A DNA stretch of 38,447 nucleotides from Mesotaenium endlicherianum. Taxonomy: Eukaryota > Streptophyta > Zygnematophyceae > Zygnematales > Mesotaeniaceae. The first letter of the stretch is position 1, and the number at the start of each line of letters is the position of its first letter. The stretch spans positions 119,628-158,074 of the forward strand of contig WELA01008383.1 of assembly GCA_009602735.1 (NCBI GenBank), written 5' to 3'. The notes below the pieces were generated by a model that was not told the origin of the DNA, searched no databases, and saw only the letters and a program-made list of their open reading frames with translations. Positions 9,374-18,696 of the stretch are shown piece by piece. The position numbers and the translations under genes were made by a program.

Positions 9374-11949
9374 CAGCTGAGGCGTCCCTGCCTTTTCTGC
9401 TGAAAGCTATTATTTTCCAGCCCTGCGGCTAGGGATTTAGGGAGGCAGTCAAGACATTCCCATTGTCCTGCCATAATCTCTTCCTCGCCAATGCAGAAAG
9501 TGTGCCAATGGGCACCACACTTATTGCAAGTTACCATTGCTTCCTGATCATCCAGCACTTTGCAGCTGGCACAAGGCGTGGCTGGCACCAATTCCTCGGG
9601 CACTACCCTAACCGTAGGATCAATATTTGGCAAATGGCATAGCGAACAATTTTGCACGTGGTCTCTTATGGTTTTACCATCAGAACCTTCCAGTTCTAAC
9701 ACACCATTGACAAACGCATGTTTCACGCGTAAGATTACTGCACCTGAACTGGTGTCGATGGTGGTCTTGGTCTGGCGCTTGCGGTAGACAAAGTCTCCTT
9801 CTTGATTCTGCGTCATCTGCAGGCGGTAACTCCCGTCTCGCGTCCTGGCGTAACGCTGCGTATCTCTTTTCTGCGCAATTTTCAGATTGTCCAGCGCAGC
9901 CGGCATCACGCGCTCAAATAACGCCTTACGGCGTACCATCACCTTTAGCAATTCATCAGGGCTGTCCAGGTCTTTCACCTGTTCAATCTCCCGCTTGATG
10001 CTGCTGGGCACTACTAGACTTTTGCCAAACAGTATCTGATATGGCGAGTAATTTGCCAAGGCAGCCTGCTTGCTAAATCTGTAACCCATAACCAGCCATG
10101 GCAGGGCCAGATCCCCGTCACGCTTGTCATGCTCAAGGCAAAACTTGCGCAAAGCAGTCTTAACGGTTTGCACCATCCTTTCTGCCAGACCATCTGCTTG
10201 CGGATGATCTCTAGACGTAGTGCGATGATCGATGAAGCATCTATCCAAGAGTTTCTGAAAAGACCCTTGGAACTCAGACCCTTGGTCTGTCAGCACTTCT
10301 GCTGGAGCTCCATGACGCACAATCACACCATTGAGGAGCGCTTCCGCGGTCCCTAGACTCTCCTTAGCAGTCAGAGGCACGACCTCTATCCACTTAGAGA
10401 AATGCTCAATCATGACCATGATATACTTGTTACCTCGCTTAGACAGCGGTAGCTCACCTGCGAGATCGCAACTCCAGCGGTAGCCTAGGCCCATGATCGG
10501 CAAAGGTTGCAAGTGTGGATGTTGCTGTGTAAAACCAGCATTGACGCGATCACAGCTTTGGCAAGCCTTGATCACATCTTCACACTGCTGCTTCATGCCC
10601 CTCCACCAGTAAGACAATTCTAAAAGACTATACGTCTTCTTGACACCATAGTGTCCAGTGTTCTTGTGCATTTCCTGCACAAGAGCTTGTCTCTTGATGG
10701 GTTCTGGCACTAACTTCTCCTGACCAGTACCTTCAATTTTGAAGAGGTTGTTGCGTTTCCAGCAAAACCTTTTAGCTCGATGGCTTACCTGGTCCTTCTC
10801 CTTCACTGATAGTCCTTCCAAGTGAATTCCCGTCTTCAGCCAGTGCATAGTAGCTTGATCTTTCCAGATCTCTGGACTGAAGAGAAGTAGAGGCTCAGCT
10901 TCACCTGATGCTACCATTCCAGCCATTTCGGCTAGGCAGGCCACCAACTCTGCTGGGCTGCTCGGACATTCGTCCTCTCGAGCTCCTGTTCTGTCGTCTG
11001 AAGATGGGTTTGGGTTCCTGCTGAGTCCATCTGCGTCGTTGTTGAGCACTCCTGCTCTGTGTACCACCGTCATTTGGTACACTTGCAGCTTAAGAGCCCA
11101 GCGAGCCAATTTACCAGTGAGGTCTCCATTCTTCATCAGCCATACTAATGGTGAGTGATCCGTGATCAGCGTGAAGGGTCTTCCCCACAGATATCCTCTG
11201 AAGTCTGTGACAGCCCAAATCACTGCCAGCAGCTCTCCTTCATAGGATGAGTAGTTGCTCTCCGCTCGATTGTTAGAGCGGGAGGCATAGGCAATGACAT
11301 ACTCCTCTCTAGGGCTTGTGGCCTGAGTGAGTACTGTGCCAATTCCCACACGACTCCAGTCAGTGTGCAGATTGAACGGCTCGGAGTAGTCAGGTGTTCG
11401 CAAGACTGGGGCCGTTACCAGCCGCTCCTTAAGCTCGTTCATGGCTTTCTCCTGAGCTTCTATCCACACAAAAGGCACATCCTTTTTCAGAAGTTCCGTC
11501 AGGAGTTTAGCAATTCTGCTATAATCCTTCACAAACTTACGATAGTATCCGCTTAGCCCTAACAGAGCTTTCAGCTTAGACACATTCGCAGGTGCAGGTA
11601 TCTTGTAAATGGCCTCAGTCTCCACAGCCTGAGAGGACATAGCATTGTTCCCAATCTCATATCCTAGGTAAGGCACGTGTGCCTCAAAGAATCTGCACTT
11701 CCCAGGATGCAGCTTCATCTGGAATTTCTCTAGGCGCTAGGATACTTGTTCCAAGTGCTCGAGGTGCTCCTCCATGGACTTGCTAAATACTACCACATTG
11801 TCAATGTATGGTTTAGCAAAATCCAGCCCCTCTAGCACTTTATCCATAATCCTCTGAAATACGGCTGGGGCATTTCTCAGCCCAAATGGCATTACTGTCC
11901 ATTGCCAAAGTTCCCTTGGGGCCCAGAAAGCGGTCTTACCTCGATCTTC
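9373..11949 (-). pseudogene. pol: Outer Ty3/gypsy pol, 3' part: RT C-terminus, RNase H, integrase, PHD finger
   Basis: Reading leftward from the inner insertion, the frame first gives the RT palm (MPFGLRNAP) and then YIDN where YxDD is expected. A TAG stop lies at 11737-11739, after which a 781-residue frame (from 11718) stays open. Numbering that frame: RNase H with D120, E162, D187 and D230 (last in NNDADGLSR); integrase zinc-binding H351, H356, C386, C389; integrase core D418, D478, E513 (34 residues between the last two); then a C4HC3 PHD finger at 716-758. The stop is TGA at 9373. The 5' half lies at 28981 onward beyond the inner insertion, and the frame is continuous once one TGTTT copy and the insert are discounted. 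Insertion, nonsense codon and the altered RT motif make this copy non-functional. Confidence 0.88.
9445..9573 (-). other. PHD finger at the outer integrase C-terminus
   Basis: Zinc ligands in order: C716, C719, C731, C734, H739, C742, C755, C758. Spacing is C-x2-C-x11-C-x2-C-x4-H-x2-C-x12-C-x2-C, with the usual tryptophan two residues before the seventh ligand. PHD fingers commonly read histone H3 tails, so by analogy with chromodomains on chromoviral integrases this may guide integration. The function is inferred. Confidence 0.85.
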
Positions 11950-11954
11950 TGTTT
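11950..11954. repeat. Target-site duplication TGTTT (left) of the inner element
   Basis: TGTTT directly precedes the TGAAATG start of LTR1 and is repeated at 28981-28985 directly after LTR3. Discounting the insert and one copy restores the outer RT frame, which confirms the insertion. Confidence 0.93.
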
Positions 11955-12681
11955 TGAAATGAATCGACTTACCAAATAGGCGATTAACAATTAATAAAGA
12001 TCTTTATATCAACAAGTAATCTTATGGTATTTCCGTTAACTAGTTAAACGGCAAAGGACAATACACTAGCAGGGAATAATACTCGTAAGTCAAATGCGAG
12101 TAAACTAGCATCAATGATGCAAATCAGTAAACTCATACATAAGCAAGGTTAGAAGACAGTGCGTATCAATGGCTTCTCGCCTTGGATTCAGATCTCTCTC
12201 AGTAAGCTGTACAAGAGAGTTGGCCTCGTTTCCGAATGCCGAACTCGAGAGCAATGCCTAGCATATGTACATGGAATGAGTTTACTGTTCAACGGTCAGT
12301 GCGATGGCACCGCCTACCCGGGAGTTAACCACGTTGGTAGGACCTCGGTTAACCAAATCCACCGCCATCTCCCATCATCCCGAATAGCCATCCACCATAG
12401 GGATGTCATTTGGGCATTCATCTAGCATATCGTACTTAGATGCATATCAAGGCAGTTCGCTGCTACCGAGTACGGAAGTCAGCTGGCTGTCAAAGAATGT
12501 GTCAGCAAGCTGACTTAAGTNNNNNNNNNNNNNNNNNNNNNNNNNNNNNNNNNNNNNNNNNNNNNNNNNNNNNNNNNNNNNNNNNNNNNNNNNNNNNNNN
12601 NNCTAGTGTTCAGCAGGCTGAACTTAATTAACTATTATATTTAAATGAATATTATATCCACTAATATACTGTTTCATTACA
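11955..12681 (-). repeat. Inner chromovirus LTR1 (3' LTR of unit 1), with assembly gap
   Basis: TGAAATGAATC to TTCATTACA, homologous to 20185-20904 and 28259-28980. It contains 82 N at 12521-12602. The gap starts just after a hairpin-forming segment, and its size is close to the 75-80 bases present at that place in LTR3. The only long open frame (88 codons, plus strand) occurs in all three LTRs and is not considered coding. Confidence 0.93.
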
Positions 12682-12700
12682 ATCCCTCCAACTTAACTTG
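12682..12700 (-). other. Polypurine tract, unit 1
   Basis: The coding strand reads AAGTTGGAGGGAT directly before the LTR start TGTAATG. A short perfect hairpin (GTTGTCG-CCT-CGACAAC, 12700-12716) lies just upstream. Confidence 0.65.
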
Positions 12701-12794
12701 TTGTCGCCTCGACAACATTAAACTGCGGAAATTTTAAATAAGGGAACTGAACCTGACCAGCCTCCCTTACTGACTGCCTCTTCAGCGTGTCACC

Positions 12795-14471
12795 TTAAGG
12801 GGTTGTTCCTGGGGCTTCAGGGTCAGGAGACGGAGATCTGGACCTAGATCTGGACAGCCCTCTAGGTCTGTCAGCTGGCCTTCTAAAGAACCCTGTTTGC
12901 TCTAAAGTTGGCCCTCGAGGAGAACGGAGGATGGTGGCCTGCTCTTCAACCACTTGGGTGTTGATTCCCACATAGACAGGCATTCCAGTAGGATGCTGAA
13001 ATACATTGGCTAGAGGTACATGCCCCTGAGCGGAGGGGGAGGCTGGCATACCTCTGGCCCACCCGCGTGTCCCTCTTCTGGCACCCCTGTCCTCTGGGGA
13101 TTTCTGTCTGTGTCTGCTGCCCAGTACCGTCAGATCAGCTTCTTCCCCTGCTTGGGCAGGTGGGCTGGGGGAGCGAGCGCGGGGTCCAGTTGTCGCCATA
13201 ACGGGGATCACATTCCACACACCTGATCGTGGTTCTTTAGGAAGTGCCACTGCCTGTCCCTGGGTATCCTGAGTACCTGCTGCTGATGCTTCTCCTCTGC
13301 CTTGTTCTTCTTCCTCATCCTCCTCATCCTCCTCCTCGGAGAGAGTAGGGGTCTCGTCCACTAAGTCGTCCTGCTCCCTAGTAGACATGGAGTAGTCTAC
13401 CGACCTCCCTTTCTTAGGGCGCGCTGGAGGTTGCTTGGCCTTCAGCCTACTGATATCTATCCGGCCTGCATTCTTTGCCCATTTGACAAAGGCATGCTTT
13501 CCCTTAGAGAAGTACTCTCTTCCCCTCCTCCTATGTTCCTTGGTCTCTGCATTCATATTGCTCAGGCATCCATTCAGCCTGGGGTCCCAAGGGGCAATGT
13601 GAGGTGGTAGGATGAGATAGCCGTCTAGGCCATAGTGGAAGTCATCCGGTTGGGCTCGGTCACACTCCTGCTTCTTATTTGTGACGGTCATCCACCTCCA
13701 GTCTGTTGGCTGCTGGTAGTACTGGGGTCCGTGCTCAGCCTTCCTCAGTTTACACGGGAACCAGTGGGGAGAGAACATCTGCTGTCCTGCTTCCCTGGCC
13801 AAGTACTCCCAGCTCCTTCTCTCAACTTCATTGTAAGCTGGCAGGAGTGTGAGGTAGAATACCGTATCTTTAAAGCTATCGGGCCGCATGCTCACCGTTC
13901 GGATGAGTCTCTGATCTCCCACTATTCCCGGTATGGGGACCGGCTTGTCCTCTGAATCGTCTGCTAGATACCGGGCCTGCTCTGCTGTATAGCCCACCAT
14001 CTTAGCATAATCTTCGTAAAGGACCACGCCGGTGTGTGTCTCGATGTACCTGTCCAGTGCTGTAGCTCCTTCCTTCTGTAGCAGTGTTGTCTGTTCCAGC
14101 CTGTTGATCTCCTGGGCTGCCAGCAATGCTTCCTTCAGGTTATCGAAGTTTTGGCCACCCACCACAGTATACCTGTAAGTGGCCAAGGTATTCTGTCTGT
14201 CCGCTTCAATCTTTTTTCTTTTCTCCTCTTCTGCCGCTGCCGCTTCTTCTTGCTGTTTCTTCTGTCTCTCCTCCTCAGCCTTCCTGAGGTTTTCCGCTTC
14301 CTGATCCTTCTTCCTCTGTGCCTCTTCTGCCGCCTCTTGTTGCTTGCGGACCCTTTCTTGTTCTCTCCTGGTGAGGGACGTCGCCGCCAGCTCCTTCTGG
14401 TATTGCTCCATTGTCCTCCTGGCTTCTTCTGCCTTGCGCTTTCTGTCCTCCTTTTGTGTGGTGGGCGCCAT
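12795..14471 (-). CDS. Inner chromovirus ORF3, unit 1: unrecognised protein in the env position
   Basis: A 558-residue protein starting MAPTTQKEDRK. An upstream in-frame ATG at 14495 exists, but 14471 is preferred because a strong 3' splice site ends one base before it and the context is AGG-ATG-G. Residues about 4-94 are Lys/Glu/Gln/Arg-rich and probably a coiled coil. Residues 95-345 form a globular-looking block with many Trp, Tyr and Pro (WRWMTV, YLILPPHIAPWDPR). An acidic run follows at about 378-389, then a Pro/Arg-rich tail ending in an SRSRSRSPSPDPE motif near the C-terminus. I see no signal peptide, membrane segment or enzyme motif, so it does not look like an envelope protein. Unit 2 encodes the same protein with only four differences by eye. 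Confidence 0.8.
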   Translation of the reverse strand: MAPTTQKEDRKRKAEEARRTMEQYQKELAATSLTRREQERVRKQQEAAEEAQRKKDQEAENLRKAEEERQKKQQEEAAAAEEEKRKKIEADRQNTLATYRYTVVGGQNFDNLKEALLAAQEINRLEQTTLLQKEGATALDRYIETHTGVVLYEDYAKMVGYTAEQARYLADDSEDKPVPIPGIVGDQRLIRTVSMRPDSFKDTVFYLTLLPAYNEVERRSWEYLAREAGQQMFSPHWFPCKLRKAEHGPQYYQQPTDWRWMTVTNKKQECDRAQPDDFHYGLDGYLILPPHIAPWDPRLNGCLSNMNAETKEHRRRGREYFSKGKHAFVKWAKNAGRIDISRLKAKQPPARPKKGRSVDYSMSTREQDDLVDETPTLSEEEDEEDEEEEQGRGEASAAGTQDTQGQAVALPKEPRSGVWNVIPVMATTGPRARSPSPPAQAGEEADLTVLGSRHRQKSPEDRGARRGTRGWARGMPASPSAQGHVPLANVFQHPTGMPVYVGINTQVVEEQATILRSPRGPTLEQTGFFRRPADRPRGLSRSRSRSPSPDPEAPGTTP

Positions 14472-14472
14472 C

Positions 14473-14502
14473 CTGCACATGTAACCAGGGCACAAGTTAG
14501 TA
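14473..14502 (-). promoter_or_regulatory. 3' splice site for ORF3 (unit 1)
   Basis: On the coding strand TACTAAC (14502-14496) matches the ideal branch site. It is followed about 24 bases later by TGTGCAG, with the AG at 14474-14473. The next exon would start G-ATG-G at the ORF3 start codon. Confidence 0.7.
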
Positions 14503-14674
14503 GGATATGGACCTTTGTCATAGGGATTGCAGGAAGTATGTTAGTATTTAGTATAGTGGCTTCGCTGCTGTTTACCTTACAGGATGATTGCTAAAAGTTG
14601 ACGTAGTTGCGATGCGCTACACATAAACGTATGAGTGTGTTTTTATCGCTCTCGCTCACTAACTGTCATATATT

Positions 14675-14690
14675 TTCCCCTCCAACTTAA
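14675..14690 (-). other. Second polypurine tract-like motif between pol and ORF3 (unit 1)
   Basis: The coding strand reads TTAAGTTGGAGGGGAAAA, close to the 3' polypurine tract at 12682-12700 (both share AAGTTGGAGGG). It could act as an internal plus-strand primer or mark where ORF3 was acquired. Confidence 0.45.
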
Positions 14691-14738
14691 ATGGAGACAG
14701 GACCGCCTGTCACCTTCCCGTGTCAACTGAAATGACAG

Positions 14739-17700
14739 TTATGGAGGGACTCCAGCGGCCCGAAGGTGGAACCGTGTCAACGCCCCTTTGGCATTGGTCA
14801 AGTGGTCCTTAAACTCCCAAGTGTCCCCAGAGGCATCGTAACCCTTCCATCGAATGAGGTATTTCATGACATATTTAGACGATCGACGGACCGAGCGAGC
14901 GTCTAAAATCTCATCGACCTCATATTCCTCAGGGTCGCCGTCCCGGACAGCGGGGACCGGTCCCGGTTGGACAGGGAACCGACCTGTGAACAGTGTATCA
15001 CCTTTGATGTACGGTTCCAGGAAGGAGACATTAAAGACCGGGTGCCCCTTGTATTCAGCTGACATGTTCAGTTTGTAAGCATTCTGACCGACACGACGGA
15101 CCACCGAATATGGACCGACCCAGACAGGGCCAAGCTTTTTCTTGACCACACCAGGGAGGTACAGGTGCTGAGAATGCAGTTTGACTAAATCCCCCTTGGA
15201 AAATGTCAGTTCCCGACGGTGTTGATTAGCGTATTTTTGTTGGTTTTCTTGGGCCGTGTGCAAGTTTCGTTGGACTTCTGACAGGGTGTCAGCAAACTCC
15301 TGAGTTAACTGGAGGGAGACCGGGTTGTCAATCCCTTCAGGGTGAGTTAAAGATTCCCCTAGCACATCTAGAGGAGACTTAGGGACTCTACCCAGGCTGA
15401 GTTCAAAAGGAGTTTTGCCCGTTGACGCGTGCACCGCACTGTTGACCGCAAACTGAATTTGAGGCAACAGGTCATCCCAATTATCTTGTTTTTGGTTAAT
15501 ATATGCTCTCAGCACCTCCTGCAGAACTCGGTTAGTTCTTTCAGTCTGCCCATCAGTCTGAGGGTGGTTTGCTGTGCTGAGCAGCTGTTTGACTCCCATT
15601 AACCCCATTAAAGCTCTCTAGAACTTAGAGGTGAATTTTGAGTCTCTGTCTGAGATGATATTAGAAGGGAGCCCATGTTGGCATACTACATGGTTGTAAA
15701 ACTGTCTCGCTGTTTCGAGTGCAGTCACTTTGTTAACAAATGTCACACATGTTCACCCTACTGTTCAACAAATGTCACACAGGTTCTGCCTAGTGTTAAC
15801 AAATGTCACACATATTCTAGGGACAAAAGAGTGAAAGTTCTGTCTTTCAGGGTGTAGGTAAAGGTGTAGTGCTCCCCATGACAGTTGTGGGGATAAAAAT
15901 GACCATTTTTGTCAGTTTATCCACGACTACCAGTATTGAATCATGCCCGTTGGCAGTTCTTGGTAGTGAGACCACCCAGTCCATGGATATAGTTTCCCAG
16001 CGTCCCGCTGGGATGGGTAGCGGTTGCAAGAGACCTCCGGGTGGTGTGTGCCGAGACTTATTTCTCTGACACTGGTCACAGGACTTGACATATTTCAAGA
16101 CCTCCCGGGGTAACCCCTCCCAATGATAATGTTTTGCCAGTTTGCCAACAGTTTTGGCCTGCCCCAAATGTCCACCCAGGAGACTGTCATGAGCTTGACT
16201 CAGTAAGAGAGACCTTATTTCCAAATTATTAGGAATGACCAGCTTCAGCCTCCCTGAAGTGGTTTCAGTCACCCAGACCCCTCCCTTGAGGTTATACCCG
16301 AGTGCGGTAGCACGACACATACTAGGAGTGGGGCTGGGCTCAAATGTTGGGTCAGAAAGGTAGGCTTTCCTAAGTTGTTCAAGGAAGGACTTTTTCACCT
16401 TTAGTGAAGTGAGTGCACACAGGACTTTATCTACAGTATGCTGACTAAAGTTCCTTTCTTGCAAGTCAGGTCTTCTAGAGAGTGCATCAGCAGGATTCAA
16501 CTTCCCTGGTTTGTAGTCGATTTGGACTTGGAACTGCTCCAGCATCTGGCTCCAGCGGTTCTCCCTCCTCGACAGCTTGGACTTCTTCTGAAAGTGGGTC
16601 AGAGCTAGATGATCTGTAATCACCTTAAAAGCTTTACCATGTAAGTATGCTCTCCACTGTTTGAGTACATGAATGATAGCTAGCAGCTCTTTATCATGCA
16701 CTGAGTAATTAATCTCCGCTGGATTAAATTTCATAGACTCATACAACACAGGATGCCACTCCTGCCGTACCTTACCATCCTTTGTGGTTTTGTCAGCAGG
16801 CTGCAACAAAATAGCACCCATGGCAAAATCAGAGGCATCAGTAACCACCTGCACCGGTTTGCTGGGGTCATACACGGCTAGCACTGGGGCAGAACAAAGG
16901 GCATCTTTAAGGGTCTGGAAGGCAGCCTGCTGCTCTTCCCCCCACACATACCCGATGTCTTTCTTAGTAAGGTCAGTCAGTTTACTGGCCTTTGTGGAAT
17001 AATTCTCAATAAATCTCCTATAGTAGTTAGCCAACCCGAGGAAGGATCTAACTTCAGAGACAGACTGTGGTACTGGCCAGTCCCTTATGGTCTGGACTTT
17101 CTTAGGATCCACACTGATGCCCTCTTTACTGACAACGTGGCCTAAGAATTCAATACTTTCCTTAAAGAAATCACACTTGCTCATTTTAGCATACAAGTGA
17201 TTTTTCCGCAGAGTGTCCAGCACTTTCTTTAAGTGTTCAGTGTGCTGAGCTTCATCTTTAGAGAAAATTAAAATATCATCCAGGAAAACTTGCACAAACT
17301 TATCCAAATAAGGTCTGAAAATGTCATTCATAGCACCCATAAAGGTAGCAGGAGCATTAGTCAGTCCAAATGGCATCACGTTGAACTCATAGTGTCCATA
17401 ACGTGTGCGGAAAGCAGTCTTGTGTTCATCCCCCTCAGCAATTCTGATTTGATGATAACCACTCTTGAGATCTATCTTACTGAACACCTTAGCGCCAGAC
17501 AGGGTATCAAGCAAGTCCTCGATTCTGGGTAAAGCATACTTGTTCTTTACTGTAATTCTGTTCAGGGCTCTGTAATCCACACACATCCGCATACTGCCAT
17601 CCTTTTTCTTAACAAATAGGATAGGTGCGCCGTACGGTGATTTACTGGGAGAAATGTAACCATTTTCCTCCAGCTCTGCAATCTGTGTTTTCAACTCCTC

Positions 17701-18695
17701 ACTCTCCAAATAAGACAAGCCATACGTGCGTTGCCAGGGTGGCTGGCTACCAGGTAATAAATCAATCCTATGATCTACTTCCCGCTTAGGGGGTAGTCCT
17801 GGAGGCATATTAAACACATCCGTGTACTGAGCAACAATGTTTGCAGCAGTAGGGTGTTCCGGAGGGTGTACCTTTTTCTCAACCACTTCTTCAGGTTGAG
17901 GAGGTACCTCTCTTAGCAGCAGACAGAACATTCTGTCTTCCTTCTGGTTCCAGCTTTTGACGAACTCCATTGCATTCAGCAACTTGCATCCTTCTGGAAG
18001 CCTCTTCTTTTCCTTCATTTGCCATCCACACAGGACAAGAGGAAGAGCACTGGTGGGTGCCAAGTCAGTCTGCCCATCACTGGCTCCTCTCACTTTAACT
18101 GTACCTCTGCTCCAACACACTTCAGCTTGATGTCTATTAAGCCAGGACCTGCCTAGCACGAGATCATAAAAGCCAGTGTTGAGTACCTCAAATGTAAGCG
18201 TTTCAGTTAGAACTGCAATGCCAGAACCTAACTGGACCTCAATAGGCTTGGTTATAACTCCTCCCGGGATACTTGAGGCATCTCCAAGGAATATTTTTCT
18301 ATTCCCTTGGGTGACAGTAGGCAGCCTTAGCCGCTTAACTAAGTCCTTGTGGATAAAAGTATGTGACGCCCCTCCGTCAACAAATGCCCTCACCTTCCTA
18401 CCTGCAATCATGCAATGCAGTAGGATAGGGGGGACTGTCTTTTCCTGACTTTCGCATTGTTCTCCTGACGTAGCAAAGAAATGTTGGACATCAGGTGGAA
18501 CAAGAGCATCCAGAGTGTGCACTCTCTGGACGTCTATATTGCTGATGGTCTCCTTTATCTGGTTGTCAGGCATGCATAGTGAATCCAGTTCAGCAGGACC
18601 CATAATACCTGCTACGAGGGCAGCTAGTGACGACTCACTATCTCTAGCATCCTCACAGTCAGTAGACTGGATTACTGACTGTTGCTGTCTTTTAA
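14739..18695 (-). pseudogene. pol: Inner chromovirus pol, unit 1 (disrupted)
   Basis: Same protein as the intact pol of unit 2: retropepsin, RT with VFLDDIL, RNase H, zinc-binding and catalytic integrase, GPY/F region and chromodomain (14766-14927). Two lesions lie in the integrase core. The first is a 148-bp insertion at 15733-15880, which shifts the frame so that the upstream part ends after a short foreign tail at 15847. The second is a TGG-to-TAG change at 15618-15620 (KFW becomes KF-stop). Downstream of it the frame is open from 15608 to the stop at 14739. Translation would begin by -1 frameshifting from gag at 18690-18696; the first in-frame Met is at 18603. Confidence 0.93.
15733..15880. 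mobile_element. 148-bp insertion in unit 1 integrase, with three internal repeats
   Basis: Absent from unit 2, which reads straight from CACTTTG into ACAGTTG. The insert holds three copies of an approximately 32-bp unit containing AACAAATGTCACACA, near 15733, 15765 and 15796, then about 60 bp of unrelated sequence. The flanking duplication is only TG/CA, and no intron boundaries fit. Its origin is unknown. Confidence 0.85.
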
Positions 18696-18696
18696 A
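18655..18696 (-). promoter_or_regulatory. -1 ribosomal frameshift signal at the gag-pol junction, unit 1
   Basis: In the gag frame CCT TTA AAA contains the slippery heptamer T TTA AAA (18696-18690). A 7-base spacer follows, then a perfect 10-bp stem ACAGTCAGTA / TACTGACTGT (18682-18673 and 18664-18655) with an 8-base loop. The gag stop TAA lies in the stem and loop. A shift of -1 enters exactly the open pol frame. Confidence 0.85.

Noticed and set aside
12159..12425. 88-codon plus-strand open frame in LTR1, also at 20390 and 28465
   Set aside because: It lies wholly inside the LTRs, antisense to the element, and has no recognisable domain. Conservation follows from LTR identity.
12795..14471. 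ORF3 as an envelope glycoprotein
   Set aside because: No signal peptide, transmembrane helix or cleavage-site pattern is visible; only its position is env-like.
14151..14594. 147-codon hydrophobic plus-strand open frame opposite ORF3, repeated at 22374
   Set aside because: It is the antisense of the Lys/Glu-rich coiled coil (Phe/Leu runs mirror Lys/Glu codons), so it is not a real membrane protein.
15733..15880. The 148-bp insert as a spliceosomal intron
   Set aside because: No placement allowed by the 2-bp flank repeat gives GT...AG borders on the coding strand.
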